Positions 1 to 11,526 of a DNA stretch of 64,000 nt are shown in pieces. The position numbers and the translations under genes are program-made. The notes under the pieces were generated by a model. That model was not told the DNA's origin. It did not search any database and saw nothing but the letters and a program-made list of their open reading frames with translations. The DNA comes from Ramazzottius varieornatus. Lineage: Eukaryota; Tardigrada; Eutardigrada; Parachela; Ramazzottiidae. Position 1 is the first letter of the stretch. The number at the start of each line of letters is the position of its first letter. The stretch spans positions 1,945,079 through 2,009,078 of the forward strand of contig BDGG01000007.1 of the NCBI GenBank assembly GCA_001949185.1. Direction: 5' to 3'.

Positions 1-40
1 AAGCCACATTTTGTGGTGGTAACATGATCGGGCTACTTAC

Positions 41-1275
41 TGGCGGTGCAGGCGGCAAACATTGTTTGCATGGAGTCAAAGAAGAAAAACATGACTAGCA
101 AGGAGATGGAAGCGCCCACCGGAAGACACATGGCTTGGAAGGCGTCCACATCCGTCTGCGCCGAACTTCCTGCCACCACAAACCCTCATTTTCAATCATC
201 CTTCCCAGCCAAACTCAAAATGCAACTTTTGTCCTGGCCCTGCTCGAAACACTATTTAGTGTACCACGCTTTGCCCCAGGCATGAAGCATGGAAAAGCAT
301 GAAGCATGTTTTTCAGTCATCGAATGCGAAACGGGTAATCTTCATTAATAACCATTCGAAAGCGCACTCCTCATGCTTCCATGCGCACTTTTTCACGGAC
401 ACACGACAGATAGAGCCGCGTGCCAGATTTGACGCTTCGAGCAGGGAAGTTGCATGGTTTATATATTTACGCTGTTGATTTTAACGAGCGGCAGTTATTG
501 TTAGTACCTTCATTTCCTTTTGAATTCTTCTTCTCTTTGTCCGTTCGGCCATCTTTCTCGCCGTTAGCTAAGGCCGATTGTTGCTCCAAATTCAGCGACC
601 TACGATTAGAGAAAAGAGTCAAGTGAAAGGTGCACTAGTTTTGATGGAATGAGCTTGTCGCACACACGGAGTGAGAGAGAGTCACGTTACTTTCTTTTGG
701 CTCTCACGTCTTATCGGACAAACCGGAAAAGCAACGCGGCCCAAGTTGACATTCGTACGCTGAGCGCATCAAGTCCAAAACGCCAAAGTAAATCTCACCT
801 AAAGCTGCCGTAGACAATCAGCAGTATGGAGATGAGGAAGGTGGAGACGCGGGAAGAGTCCATCAGCGTGTAAACCCTGCAACAGACCCAATCAACAATC
901 AAACCAACTGACCACTGGCGTTCCACTCGACCACGTGACAAAGTGCATTGATATAATACAAAATCAGTCACGTGATTCGACCATTAATTTGAAGTCCAAC
1001 CAGTTATGGTAATTTGAACTGCTTTACGTCGCTTCTCACAGCATGCAGAGTCGCATTTCCGCACTCGACAGTTATGTAACCGCTAATTTGTAAGTTGTGT
1101 ATTCTTCATTGAAATGTTTTCCTGGAGAACACGGCAAGGAAAGAGAACGAGTGCGGGCCGAACATACTTTGCAAACAGGGAGACATTCGATAGTATGCAG
1201 GTTCCTGCCGTAAATTAGCCTCAATTATCAACAAATCGATAAACACTCTTCTCACCAGTCAAAATCCGACGCCAT
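41..1275 (-). CDS. SPPL3: Signal peptide peptidase-like 3 (5' part, runs off window)
   Basis: Intramembrane GxGD aspartyl protease family; in animals SPPL3 sits in the Golgi and sheds type II membrane proteins such as glycosyltransferases. Four coding exons are visible on the minus strand: 1256-1275 (20 nt, starts MASDFDW), 799-876, 508-599 and 41-169. Splice phases join exactly. The second exon encodes a first membrane segment closely matching the family ([20 protein letters not shown]). The third encodes a hydrophilic Lys/Asn-rich linker, and the fourth begins the next membrane segment ([20 protein letters not shown]), nearly identical to animal SPPL3. The catalytic YD and GxGD motifs lie beyond position 1, so activity cannot be judged. 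The 20-nt first coding exon is unusually short but ends in a clean GTGAG donor and carries phase into exon 2. SPPL2 or SPP itself is less likely because the N-terminal match is specific to SPPL3. Confidence 0.88.
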
Positions 1276-2782
1276 CCTGCCAGTTTATCCTGCGAAAAGT
1301 TTCGATCAAGCTGCCTTGGCCGCGTAATGGATGAAGCGTTGTGACAGCCGTAGTGGACGTCCAGGAGAACGCGTCAATCATGAATGGCTGATGGACATTT
1401 TCAAGTGAAGCTACCCTCGATTCCCCCCTTTCATCCCACGCTTTTAGCCAAACACTTTCCGCCTGCTTTTGACAAACTGATTGGCTGCAGCAGCGCGGTG
1501 CCAGGCATGCGGGCTTGCGACGTGAGATTCCAATCGATCAGTCCATGATGACAAGTTGGGCCATTCGGTCCTGTTTGGAACTGGGAATTTCAATCAATCA
1601 AGGTTTAATCCACAGTGCCCGATTATGCATGGACAGGCTTGGCCACCAGTTCCTTCATCCTCCCGCTTCCGTCCTGCACATCCGTCGACAAATAAGTCAA
1701 GATGTAACTAGGACAAACGCCGGACGCTACTCTCAATTTCATGTCGAGATTGAAGCCTGCAATGACGGAGAAAGCGGAAGAATGATTTCATGGCGAGCGC
1801 GATCGTCGATCAGTTTCCACTGTTGTCAATTGTCATTTCAATCAAGTGGGTCTGCGTTCGTGTGCTTGCACACAGTGTTACACCCGGCTGGATCACATTT
1901 GATTTTGACTGCTCTTGGGCAACAAAGCCGTTGCATCGTGCGCGCAGTCTCTTTGCTTTAAACTTAATCAAGACAAAGGTGCTACTGCACTGTATCATAC
2001 AGCTGTCGAGTGGGCGTTACTGCGCAGCACTGACCAATCCTACTGCAAAGGACTTCCGGTCGATAAGGCACGTGACAAACTACATTACATTCGCAGTATG
2101 GGCTGTCACGTGGCGTACCGACGGGCTGGCCACCGGTCATTCCCGGCTGTTTTGTTGTGGAACGCTTTCCAGCTTTGCGCTTGCTGGATGTACCACCACT
2201 TCCCCATCCCTTTTTCCTGCCCATCGCTCGGAGGAAGAGTCTAAGGGCAGATGCAAATATTATGATCTGGTAAGCTGAAGGCTGACGCTACCAAATAACG
2301 CACTTGCACCGTATGGACGATCATTGGAAAGGAGGTTAAAATAAGACCGCAGGCCAGTCTACTTTAGGGTTCATACTTTAAGCTCCGCTGCTGATGCTGC
2401 TAAACCTTGCAGAATATAGCGTCGCACTTGTTTATTTATCAAATGACTGTTGATCGTTGGCAAAAGAGTTTGGCTGAGTGGTGGCCGATCATCCCATTCA
2501 GCGCAGCTCTTTCCCTTCAATTAGCCTTCACGCCATGCCGTCCGCCGCTGTCAATATTTACCCCATTTTACAACATCTGAACAGAGACAGAGAAAGAGCT
2601 CATAACAGTAACACATTGGCCTTCCCTCGTTCCAATAAGGAAGTTAATGAAAAGAATACAGTCAACATTTTTTATTAATTCATCAGTATAACATACTAGG
2701 AGAGACGTAAAAAAGGACACATCGTGCGGGAAACGAGAGACTTTTCACTACCATAGCTGGGACATTCGCTTCCGTAAAACGT
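1276..2782. other. Intergenic region between SPPL3 and CCT6
   Basis: No convincing exon. It must hold the SPPL3 promoter and 5' UTR (minus strand, near 1276) and the CCT6 3' UTR (near 2783). Open frames of up to 160 codons between 1500 and 2300 overlap each other in several frames and resemble no family I know. Confidence 0.5.
2671..2676 (-). terminator. Probable CCT6 polyadenylation signal
   Basis: AATAAA on the minus strand, 107 bases beyond the CCT6 stop codon. The hexamer and spacing are seen directly; use of the site is inferred. Confidence 0.5.
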
Positions 2783-5700
2783 CTACGAGCCGTCCGCCTT
2801 CAACGAAGACAAACCGGCACGCATGATTTCATCCACCAGCAGCAAGTTGGTGGCAATCAAAGTGCTACAAAAAACCAACGCATGAAAAACACTCGCCGAC
2901 TACTGTGCTCGCAATAAATATCTTGATCTAACTTTTACGCCATCACTTGGCACAAGACAGACAAAATAATCTACTTCATTAATCTGTCTAGCTTCGCTGG
3001 AATTTGACTGGATGGGCGATATCGTTAATTTCGAAATCAGATAAAAATAACAAGAAATGAATTTTCCAGTCGGAATTTCAGAAAAATAAAATCCAAAAAT
3101 AATATTTTATCTTACCATGTATTTATTTGTTGCTTCTTGACTCGGACGTTATCCCAAATGCCCAGTTCTTCGGGGAAGCTCACATTACCTGAAAAAACAA
3201 ATATACAAGTACTACTGTCCCATGTGAAAATGGTGATACGGGGGTTCGGAAGCAAACTGGAAAAGATCGTTTCAGCAAGTGGCGCACGTTGTCAATGTGA
3301 CAGGCTGGCACTGTGCGCCACTTGGCGAAAGCGACCTTTTCCAAAGTCCCACTTGACTTCGCTAGGGGTCTTTCAAGAGAAAAGACATACCGGTATCGCA
3401 GTCGACGCCGACAGCGCGATGTGACTGTCTAGACTCTTCCTGTAGCTTAACCATGACGTCCTGTCCGTCAAAGCCGGCATTCTGTGCCAGAGTCTTGGGG
3501 ATGATCAAGAAGGCCTCGGCATAAGCCTGGACGCCGAAGCGTGCCTTGCCTTTGACGTGGCCTTCGTTGACGAACTTCAGCAGGTGTTCTCGAAGAGCAA
3601 ACTCAAAGGCACCTGCACCTGGCACTAGCGCTCCTGACAACAAGAAAGGCACCGCAAGATCACCGCATCTGCTCTATCTGCGAGGCCGCAAAACGAATCG
3701 TACAAGATCGTTATGGTAAGTGGCGCACGCTACATACTAATCACGCTGGAAACGTGCGCCACTTGATACAGCGATCGTTTTCCGATCGCTCTTTCCGATC
3801 GTTAATTTTCTGAATGACGGAAGGCTCTTACCGTCTTCGAGAGTGTTCAAGACAGCACGAAGGCCGTCTCGCACGCCATCCTTGACCTGCGTAATGGTGT
3901 GCTTGTTTGGTCCTCTGATTAGAATGGTCACCGACTGGGGATTTTTGCAGTCTTCGATAAACGTATATTTATCTTCGCCCTACCAAAACGCATTCTCTTG
4001 ATTAGGTTTTCCAAAAGTTTGCAAATCAGCGAGTGTACGTACCAGAACATGCTCGTAGACGGATCCAGCAAAGCCCAAGGCATCTTCCTTCAAATCATCG
4101 ACCGAGTTGACGGCAATGCCACCGCAGGCAAGCGTGAGTCTGCAACAAAAGGAAAGCAAACATAAGACGCCGTCCCCATGCACCATTCTTCTCTTCCCTC
4201 TCCCCTTCCGCCTTATTCCATCACCTCTAACAGAAAATTCTCTTTTGCCATCATCACATCGATATTCGATAACTTCCGCGTCGAGAAACAACTCATCAAA
4301 CGATGGGACTGCGATTTCATCCCACTTTTGCTCCACTGCAATTTCTGCTGCTTTTTCGTTTGGTTCTCATGGCAAAGAAGCGAAGCTTACCGTTCCATAT
4401 TTCGGCGTTTGGCACGACGAAGTGCCATGATACCTTCTTTGGCCAGCATGTCGAGGGAGAGCGGATCGATGCCTTTCTGGTTGATGACGACAAAGTTCTT
4501 GTTCTCCCCTGCCTTGCAGACGGCCTTCTTCAGCGCGATGATCTTCTCCACTCGATCAATGATGAACTGTCGCTCAGCCATCACCATCTTCTCCCGTTCC
4601 TCCGGTGACTTGTAAAAGAAGCCCGAGTTCACTTCGCTGCAAACAGCGAAGAACCCGGTGAAGACACGAGTGACATGACATCACACCATCACAAGTACAG
4701 TCTGACACATGGTAATGATATGACATGACATGAACAGTCTGACAGTACATCTCAACGTATGACATGACACTTCCAGGCCAAAGTCTCCTTTTTGCTCTTA
4801 CGTTTTCTCGTATTCCAGCGAGACGTTGCAGGTCAGGATGGAAGCATTGGTGACTCTCTTGGGCATGTCCGGATGCCTGGCACCGTGATCCAGGACAAGT
4901 CCACGGACCAGGGTGGTGTCCATTTCCGAGCGGTGAACCATCTCCATAATTTCCACCATGTGTAGATCAATCTGCTCATTGTCCCTTCGGACAGCCAGCA
5001 CGGCTTCCGTGACGATACTGGTTAGCAAATCGGCTGTCTTGCTGTGCACTACAAAGCGAACAAAAGTTACAATGAGAACACTAGGGTCAAAGCCAGAGAA
5101 TAAGTCACCTTTGGTACGAAGAGACGTTCGAGCGATTTCCAACAGCTTCTCTCGATCATCACCGGTCAACTTCACTGACATTTGATCCAGCAACTCCAAG
5201 GCCTTCTCTCGGGCAGCGTTGAACCCTTCGGTGATCAGCCGCGGATGTAAACCCTACAGGGACACATCCATTGTCAGACTATCTTTTACCGGAACGTTGT
5301 TCGGCGATTGATTCTAATTACCTCCGTCATGTAAACTTGCGCTTGCTTCAAGAGCTCGCCAATGAGGAGAACGATCGATGTAGTTCCGTCTCCAGTCACG
5401 TCATCTTGGGCTGTGGCTGCTCTGGCAATCAAGGCAGCTGTTGGATGCTTGATTTGCTACACGCGAAAAAGAACACAAGAACTAAATCACGTAGAAAATT
5501 TATTGTGGTAAAACTCTACCAAAAAGGGAACACTCACCGATTCGTGCATCAAAACGTTCCCATCTTTGGTAATCTTGATGTCTCCTGCTCCAGAAACCAA
5601 CCTGGAACGAAATAAAGGATAAGACAGAAGGTTGCCGGAACTGACGAAGGACGATACCGAAGTTGTTCATTTCATCACCTACGGGCCATCAATCAAATTG

Positions 5701-5962
5701 TAAGCGTAAAACCAACGGTTGATTGACGTCCGAAACGAAGAACGTTTGTGAGGCGGCAATGATTTCCAACAGTATCTTTACTCGAAGAAAACCAGGAAAA
5801 CTACCATCCGGATACTCATACGTACATTTTCATGCTTCCTTTTGGTCCAAGGTTTGATTTGAGGTAATCCTGGACTCCCATTGCAGCCGAAATGTTGATA
5901 GCCAGGGCTTCCGACGCGCGAGCGACTTCGGCCCGCGGATTGGCGGCCATTATTGCAGACAT
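2783..5962 (-). CDS. CCT6: T-complex protein 1 subunit zeta (CCT6)
   Basis: One of eight subunits of the cytosolic chaperonin TRiC/CCT, which folds actin, tubulin and other proteins by ATP-driven lid closure. Eleven exons on the minus strand: 5826-5962, 5538-5601, 5322-5456, 5109-5253, 4802-5048, 4391-4636, 4043-4139, 3832-3979, 3391-3633, 3116-3188, 2783-2864, giving 538 residues against about 531 in vertebrates. Seen in order: [10 protein letters not shown] near the N terminus, the nucleotide-binding loop GDGTTS, a long apical domain, [17 protein letters not shown], the ATP-binding VPGAGAFE segment, and the C-terminal [15 protein letters not shown]. Identity to the zeta subunit, not another CCT, rests on the apical-domain stretch RHPDMPKRV and the N-terminal [10 protein letters not shown]. 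Nothing essential is missing. Two introns carry the GTGGCGCAC foldback repeat and one carries TGACATGACA repeats. Divergent with the M18BP1-like gene. Confidence 0.96.
3249..3345. repeat. GTGGCGCAC foldback repeat, CCT6 intron
   Basis: CAAGTGGCGCAC at 3276 pairs with GTGCGCCACTTG ending at about 3325, with outer arms resembling the AAAGATCGTTT of other copies. Lies in the CCT6 intron 3189-3390. Confidence 0.8.
3697..3785. repeat. GTGGCGCAC foldback repeat, CCT6 intron
   Basis: AAGTGGCGCACG pairs with CGTGCGCCACTT across a short loop, flanked by GATCGTTATGG and CGATCGTTTTC arms. Lies in the CCT6 intron 3634-3831. Confidence 0.85.
4640..4775. repeat. TGACATGACA repeats in CCT6 intron
   Basis: The intron between exons 4391-4636 and 4802-5048 holds several copies of ATGACATGACA and AGTCTGACA in irregular tandem. 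Similar strings recur near 13240, 20550 and 22830. Confidence 0.6.
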
Positions 5963-6473
5963 GGTGGCAGCTGTCTTTCGGGTGTTCCTACGACTCTAAC
6001 GAACGAATCTTAGAACTGAAGCACTCGGAAAGCTGATCACGAACCGGTGCTATAAAGAAGATCAAGCCGATAGAACAGAGGATGAGAATTTTTCTGCAAA
6101 ACGAATTCAATTTTGAGTTATGACTTATGAGGTATTACTCAGCCATCCTAGGTCGATCAAACAATCAAGGTACCAAATACAGACTTTTCCGTAGCCGCAC
6201 CTTCCATTATTTTACGACCAATCATGTTCGCTGGCGCATGCGATATGGAACCATCTCACTACAAACAGTAACACCACGTGGATTTTTCCTCAGAAAATCG
6301 TAGGTTTTTGCCAGGTGGCGGATCATGCTTCTTGAAGGAAGACGACTCTTCGCAATTCTGTCATCAAGAGCAGCCATGAAAATTTTTATTTTGAATGCTT
6401 TTGCTGATTCTCTTCTTTTCGTCTTTTTCACAGAATCTCTTCCGGCAAAAAGAGCTCTTCGCATCGAACCAGA
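5963..6473. promoter_or_regulatory. Shared 5' region of CCT6 and the M18BP1-like gene
   Basis: 511 bases separate two divergent start codons. No clear TATA box or initiator could be picked by eye. A bidirectional promoter is inferred from the arrangement only. Confidence 0.45.
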
Positions 6474-9400
6474 ATGGCTCTCCCAATCGCCAGGGGTGGA
6501 ACCATGGATCTCAATGGCGGCCGTCCAGCTCCAGCCCGCAAGGTCCAGCCCGTGAAGAAGGCAGTCAACGTCGCTCTGGCCCAGGTGGCTGCTCCCAACC
6601 TCGTCGCCGTAGCCGAGCCTCGATGCAACCACGAGATATATGGAGTCAAGGCCGACCTCTGGGAATGGGTCATCGAGTTTACTCCGGACGGGGCAGTCAG
6701 AGTAGTGGGGCAGGATCAACAAGGCGGTCCTGGCCTCATCGTCAAAAAGATCACCACCACCACCATCAAAGAGCGAATCCAGGGCAAGAAAGACTTTGTC
6801 GTTACGCAGTCTAACTCCATTTACCGCCTGATAGGAAAGCTGTGGCTGCCGGAGATGATCGAGAATGGATTTAGCCAAAGGATCATGGATGCCTTCAGGG
6901 ACGGTTTTCCGAAGAACTGGGCAAGCCTGCTACAAGAGGAATGGAAACGACAGGAAGAGGTCAAGAAATCCCGTAACCCAGGTATGCAAGTGCTTGTCGG
7001 CGTCAGTGACCCTGCCTTGCGCTAGCGCGCATTGCATTGCTTGTTGCGCGGTATGTATGACTTGTAAAATTTCGCGGAGCGGCTATTGCGTACAATAGTC
7101 ACGCACCAGCGTACTGTGTGTTGCTTTCATTTGTATGCTGATGACATCAGAAGTCGCGTGCTGTCGGTATCTGATATTAATGGAGAATTTCCTGTTGTCC
7201 TGACGTCATGCACCTTACCTGGAAACTGGTTTTCTTCTGCAGAATCTTTGCAACAGAAACAGCCCAAGGCATACATTCGCGGGACCATAATCCCTCATCC
7301 CAAACCTGTTGCTCCCGTCGTAGAGGCACCACCAGTGGAGATCCCGTCACCTGCTTGGGAGACGTGGGAGGAGGAGGATGACGAGAACCGCCGAGAGAAA
7401 GACTTCCCGCGCGATTCCTACCAAGCAGGTGGATTGCCACGTCTGCCTGCCGTTCCCCTTCGGCCTGCCACAGCCCAAGTCGACCCTGCTACTATCGAGG
7501 CTGAACCTGAAGAGCTCATTGCCTCCACCATGAAACCTGAAAGTTTGGCTGAAAGAACAGAAGCAGCAGAAAATGTGGAAGCATCAACAGAAGAGCAAAC
7601 CGGTATGGAATTTCTCCGAGAAGTTACTCTTGACGCGAAGTTGACTGTAGCTCGCTCAATTAACCCTTCGAACTTACTCTTGTTCCAGGAACCGTGGTCA
7701 CAAGTTCGAACCCTTCTAACCAGAAGGCTCGAGTTGAAGAAGAGACGCAAAAGGAGGTGATGGTGGAACAAGAGAAGCGAGATGAGACAGGTTTGTCGAT
7801 CGATCATCTTGACATACTCGTCATAGAGTTGTCCATGAGAATATCCCGAACCCGAAGTGTTTCAGAAATGAGCACTGATAGGGATAAAACATCCTGAAGT
7901 GTGAGGCTTACATCTTATGAAACGTTCGACTGTCCCGCTCAGAGCTTTCATCGACCTTTGTTCTTCTTGACTAGGTGACGTCCCCACTTCACCAGACTTG
8001 ACCGAGGTCGAAGCGGATCTGTCGCTGGCTCAGGCTGACAAGACGGTGGACGTGAACGATCTGGAAGCCATGTTGGCCTTGGAGTCGTCGGCCATTAGAG
8101 CAGCTGTTGGCCTAGCCAACAAGTCGAAGGAAGTTGCAGCTGGCGTCGAGGAAAGTGTCGCTCCTTCAACGTCCACCTCGTCTAGCGAGGTACCTTCCAC
8201 CAGCCATCAAGCATCGCGGGCCAATTACGAACTGCGTCGTCGTTACGACGTCTGTTACAACTACGAAGTTAACCAGTCGGCGGCCAAGAAGCAACGCAAG
8301 AATGGCAAAGGCCCAAAGTCAAACGAGAAGCATCAAAGTCACAAGAAGGCCGCTTCGGAGGAAGTTCAATCGGGGCTGAAGCTGGACACTCTTCTGGCGG
8401 TCATGAAGCGTAAGTCTCGCTCTCTTACTACTGATCAAAGCTTAGATTAGTAAATGTTACATTGGTTTGCAGGACAGAGCGAGACGGATGTGGTGGAGAC
8501 GTTGGCAGTTGGGCCGGAAGTCGGACCGGAAGTGAAAGTCTTCGCATCGACCAAGCGTCAGCGCTGTCGCTCCTCACCCCCCAGTCCCACGACGCTCAGG
8601 CCCGTCTTATCCAGCGCTCCTGAGCCTCCTACGCCTCATGATGAGGACGAAGAGAAGTATCAGGTGGAACTGGAGTGGGATTCCTTGGAGCGGATGACGG
8701 GGAATCAGCACAGGGGTAACACCGTTCCGCTTTCCAAAACTCAAAACTTGTCATAGTTCAGTACCAATGTTCTTTCAGAGGTGTTTCCTGCGGGCAGGAA
8801 GGATGGTAGTGGTCGGAAAGGCACGCCGACGAAGGTGGTGCTGAGCGGCTTCAAAGGTCGGTCTTTATCGCCTCCAGCTCGCATCTCCATGTCGGCACCC
8901 CTCATCGTCAAGAAGTTTTCCGCTCAGAAAGACAAGAAATTACGAGGTTTGATGTGGCCCCTTTGACATCCTCTAATGCCAAAAGCTCAAATCTAGAAAA
9001 AGTTTTTGACGGAACAGAACTCTGATCAAGTTGGTTTGGAATAATATTGCAGAAACTGAGAATGGGACACGAAATCGTAACGGTTGGTTCGGCCAAGTGG
9101 CGCATGTTTCTAGTGTTTCTGGCCGAAAGAGTGCGCCATTTGGAAGAAAAGATCGTGTCGCATTGTTTGCTGAGCTGCCCGATGTAACCAGAAAACGCAG
9201 CGAAATGTGATGTGGATGTGTTTGTGTCATTGTGTCAGCAGGATTGTTTTCGGCTGAACGGCAGGCCGTATCGAATTCCGACATGTCTACCCAGAGGCTC
9301 CAGGGCAAACTTGCAAAGGAACCTCGGCGAGGCACGCCCCATTTCAAGTCCGAAGAGACGATACCCATTCCGGCTATTCCTTCTCCCCACGTCCGCTCCC

Positions 9401-10900
9401 AGCCCGGTCCGCTCATGTATGGCCATGACGACGTTGAAGGCGAAGTGGACGAAGGCGAAAAGGTAGTGGAAGCGAAGAAGCTGGCAGCTCGCAAGAAGGT
9501 GCTCAAGAAGGCCAAGGCGCCGAAGAGCAAGAAGACGACCAACGCTGTGGCTGAAGAAGAGGAAAAGGTGGACTTTTCTTCTGTCTACAACTTGGCCAAG
9601 AATACAGACGATGTTGGTAGGACCAAGAAAAAGATATCGCGTAGCAGAATCAGGTCTCCTGAGACTCCTGTGGTGAAACCGCGCCTCACTCAAGCGCCAT
9701 CTTCCAAAGGATCTTCCATCGCCCCTAAACCGTACAACATACCCGCAGGTATTCTCGATTATTTTCCTCTGAAACCAAAGAATATTTTTCCAAAACTGTA
9801 TCGAGGAATAAAAAAAGAAGATGAACTGGGAGGCCTGCAAACGAGACGTACAAGGTTGATATCTTAAATGGCGCACATATCCAGTCAATAACACTGAAAC
9901 ATTACGCCACTTGACAACTCGACACAGTCTTTGTGCAAGTGGCGCACGTTTGCAGCCAGCGAGAAGAGAAAGGTGCGCCACTTGGAATATCGATCTTGGC
10001 GCGTTCCCAGGGGGCGCACGTTGGCAGTGAAATGTGCGCCGCTTAGATCACGCTCTTGTACGTTTCGTTCGTCGACCTGACAGCTCAAATAAAATTGACG
10101 ATGGAAGGTTGAGTTTATCCCTTTTCAGTCACGCATTCGATCAAGAAGACGAAGAAGGGCAAGCGTCGGTCAATCGTGCCTGTTCGAGCTGGTCGGCGTA
10201 ACGCCAACTGGTTCGAACAGACCGTGGAAGGATTTAGTACGATAAAGACGGTCAGTTCGTCGGAGAAGAAGAAGGCTACAGCTGGGCTGCTCTTCAAGAA
10301 GCGAGAGAGCAGCTCGCGTAAGAGCAGCAAACTGTCGCTGGGCGCGGTGGAGTGGGAGGACGAAGAGGAAATAGACTTCCAGCCCAAGCAGACTGTGCAG
10401 ACCAACAAGCTTTTCCGCATGTCCATGGGCAAAGCCACCCGACGACCTCAGCCGCGACGAGACACCTGCTACGACCCCTCCAACAATACCGACGCCATTC
10501 GCCGACAGAACTTCCAAGGGTAAGGCCTTCAAATAGAAATCGACTGTTTCGTCCGGCCAACCGCCGTTTAGAAGAGGCCGGGCCTGCATTCAGATAAGAA
10601 ATATGGGACACTGAAGTAGAAACCAGTGTAGTTGAAGTAGGCTGGCCATCGCGATGAGACCTGATTTCTATTCAAAGCGGTCGAGAAGACGGTGAAAGTC
10701 ATGCGTTTGCTGCTTGTTGCAGGTTTATGAAGCAGGAAAAGACGAACAAGGGAGAACGAGGCCTCAGACGACACGGTAATGTGTCGGATCTGCGTCAGGT
10801 GTCGCCGCAGAAGCACTTGGGCATGCCGTCCAAGCTGCCCGTGGCTGGCGATGAAGACTCGACCGAAGAAGACGAGCCTCAGAGCGATGAAGAGTTTTAG
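6474..10900 (+). CDS. SANTA-domain centromere protein (M18BP1/KNL-2-like)
   Basis: Likely homologue of Mis18-binding protein 1/KNL-2, a chromatin factor needed to load CENP-A at centromeres. Nine exons: 6474-6981, 7243-7602, 7689-7790, 7975-8409, 8473-8715, 8779-8946, 9242-9748, 10129-10519, 10723-10900; 963 residues. A SANTA domain spans about residues 61-152, with the LWEW start, IKERIQGKKDFVVTQSNS, YRLIGKLW and the diagnostic GFPKNW end. The rest is low-complexity, charged and Lys/Ser-rich with several basic stretches, including KKTKKGKRRS near residue 780, and an acidic C terminus ending SDEEF. I see no Myb/SANT domain, although many family members have one. A second in-frame ATG is at codon 11. 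Exons 2-7 are all multiples of three with phase-1 borders. SANTA identification is from pattern memory and is fairly secure; orthology is inferred. Introns 6 and 7 contain foldback repeats. Confidence 0.82.
9084..9175. repeat. GTGGCGCAC foldback repeat, M18BP1-like intron 6
   Basis: CCAAGTGGCGCATG pairs imperfectly with GAGTGCGCCATTTGG; the arms continue into AAAAGATCGTG. Confidence 0.8.
9860..10062. repeat. Triple array of GTGGCGCAC hairpins, M18BP1-like intron 7
   Basis: Three consecutive hairpin modules with cores at about 9868-9913, 9936-9985 and 10007-10046, joined by ACTCGACACAGTCTT-like linkers. Fills most of the intron 9749-10128. Confidence 0.85.
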
Positions 10901-11526
10901 AATCGTGGTCTTTCCAATGGTTGCTCTTTGATACTGCTTGACTTCTTCTCTGTGTGGTGGAGAGCAGTCTACTGTAGCTGAACCAAGTTTGTATGAAAAG
11001 GAAATAGTTGTCTAGGAAGTTGATCTTCTCTGTATTCCGCTCACTTGGTTTTTTAGTTCTCCTATTATCATCCGTCCCTCGGCGAGATGGATGTACTTGC
11101 GTACCTTCCTTCACTTCTGATACACTATCTGTTGACTATATTCCAGAGATGGCCGGCATTCCAAACATCCGAACCATTTACTGTCCATCTTTTACCTCAG
11201 ATTCTGTCACAGTTCTGTCCTCAGCAGAAATACTGTTCAGGTTCTTCAAGGGTCTGAACACGTTGTAAGCAAAGGAAGCTCGCTGAGCCAGAAGCTGTTG
11301 CCCTGTCCCGACAAAGGATATTCGGTAACGACAGTTTTTAACGAAGAAACAAAAGAAGGAAAACCCGCCGAAAACTGCGTCGATCCCAGCAACAAAATTC
11401 TAAGGTGGATTGAAAAAAGCAAAAGACGTCAGTAAGGGGATGCACGAGAGAACAAGAAACGTTTGATATTTTCGAAAAGAAAACTCTAAAGTGTAAAATC
11501 GTCGAAACTAGCGAAAGACGAGTTCT
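10901..11526. other. Convergent 3' flanks of M18BP1-like gene and BCAS2
   Basis: 626 bases between two facing stop codons. It must contain both 3' UTRs. No other feature was recognised. Confidence 0.5.

Noticed and set aside
1515-2278. Overlapping 148- and 162-codon plus-strand frames
   Set aside because: Different frames of the same DNA, no splice logic or recognisable motif, in a region expected to be SPPL3 promoter and CCT6 3' flank.
9235-9981. 248-codon minus-strand frame
   Set aside because: Antisense shadow of M18BP1-like exon 7, extending through an intron full of foldback repeats.
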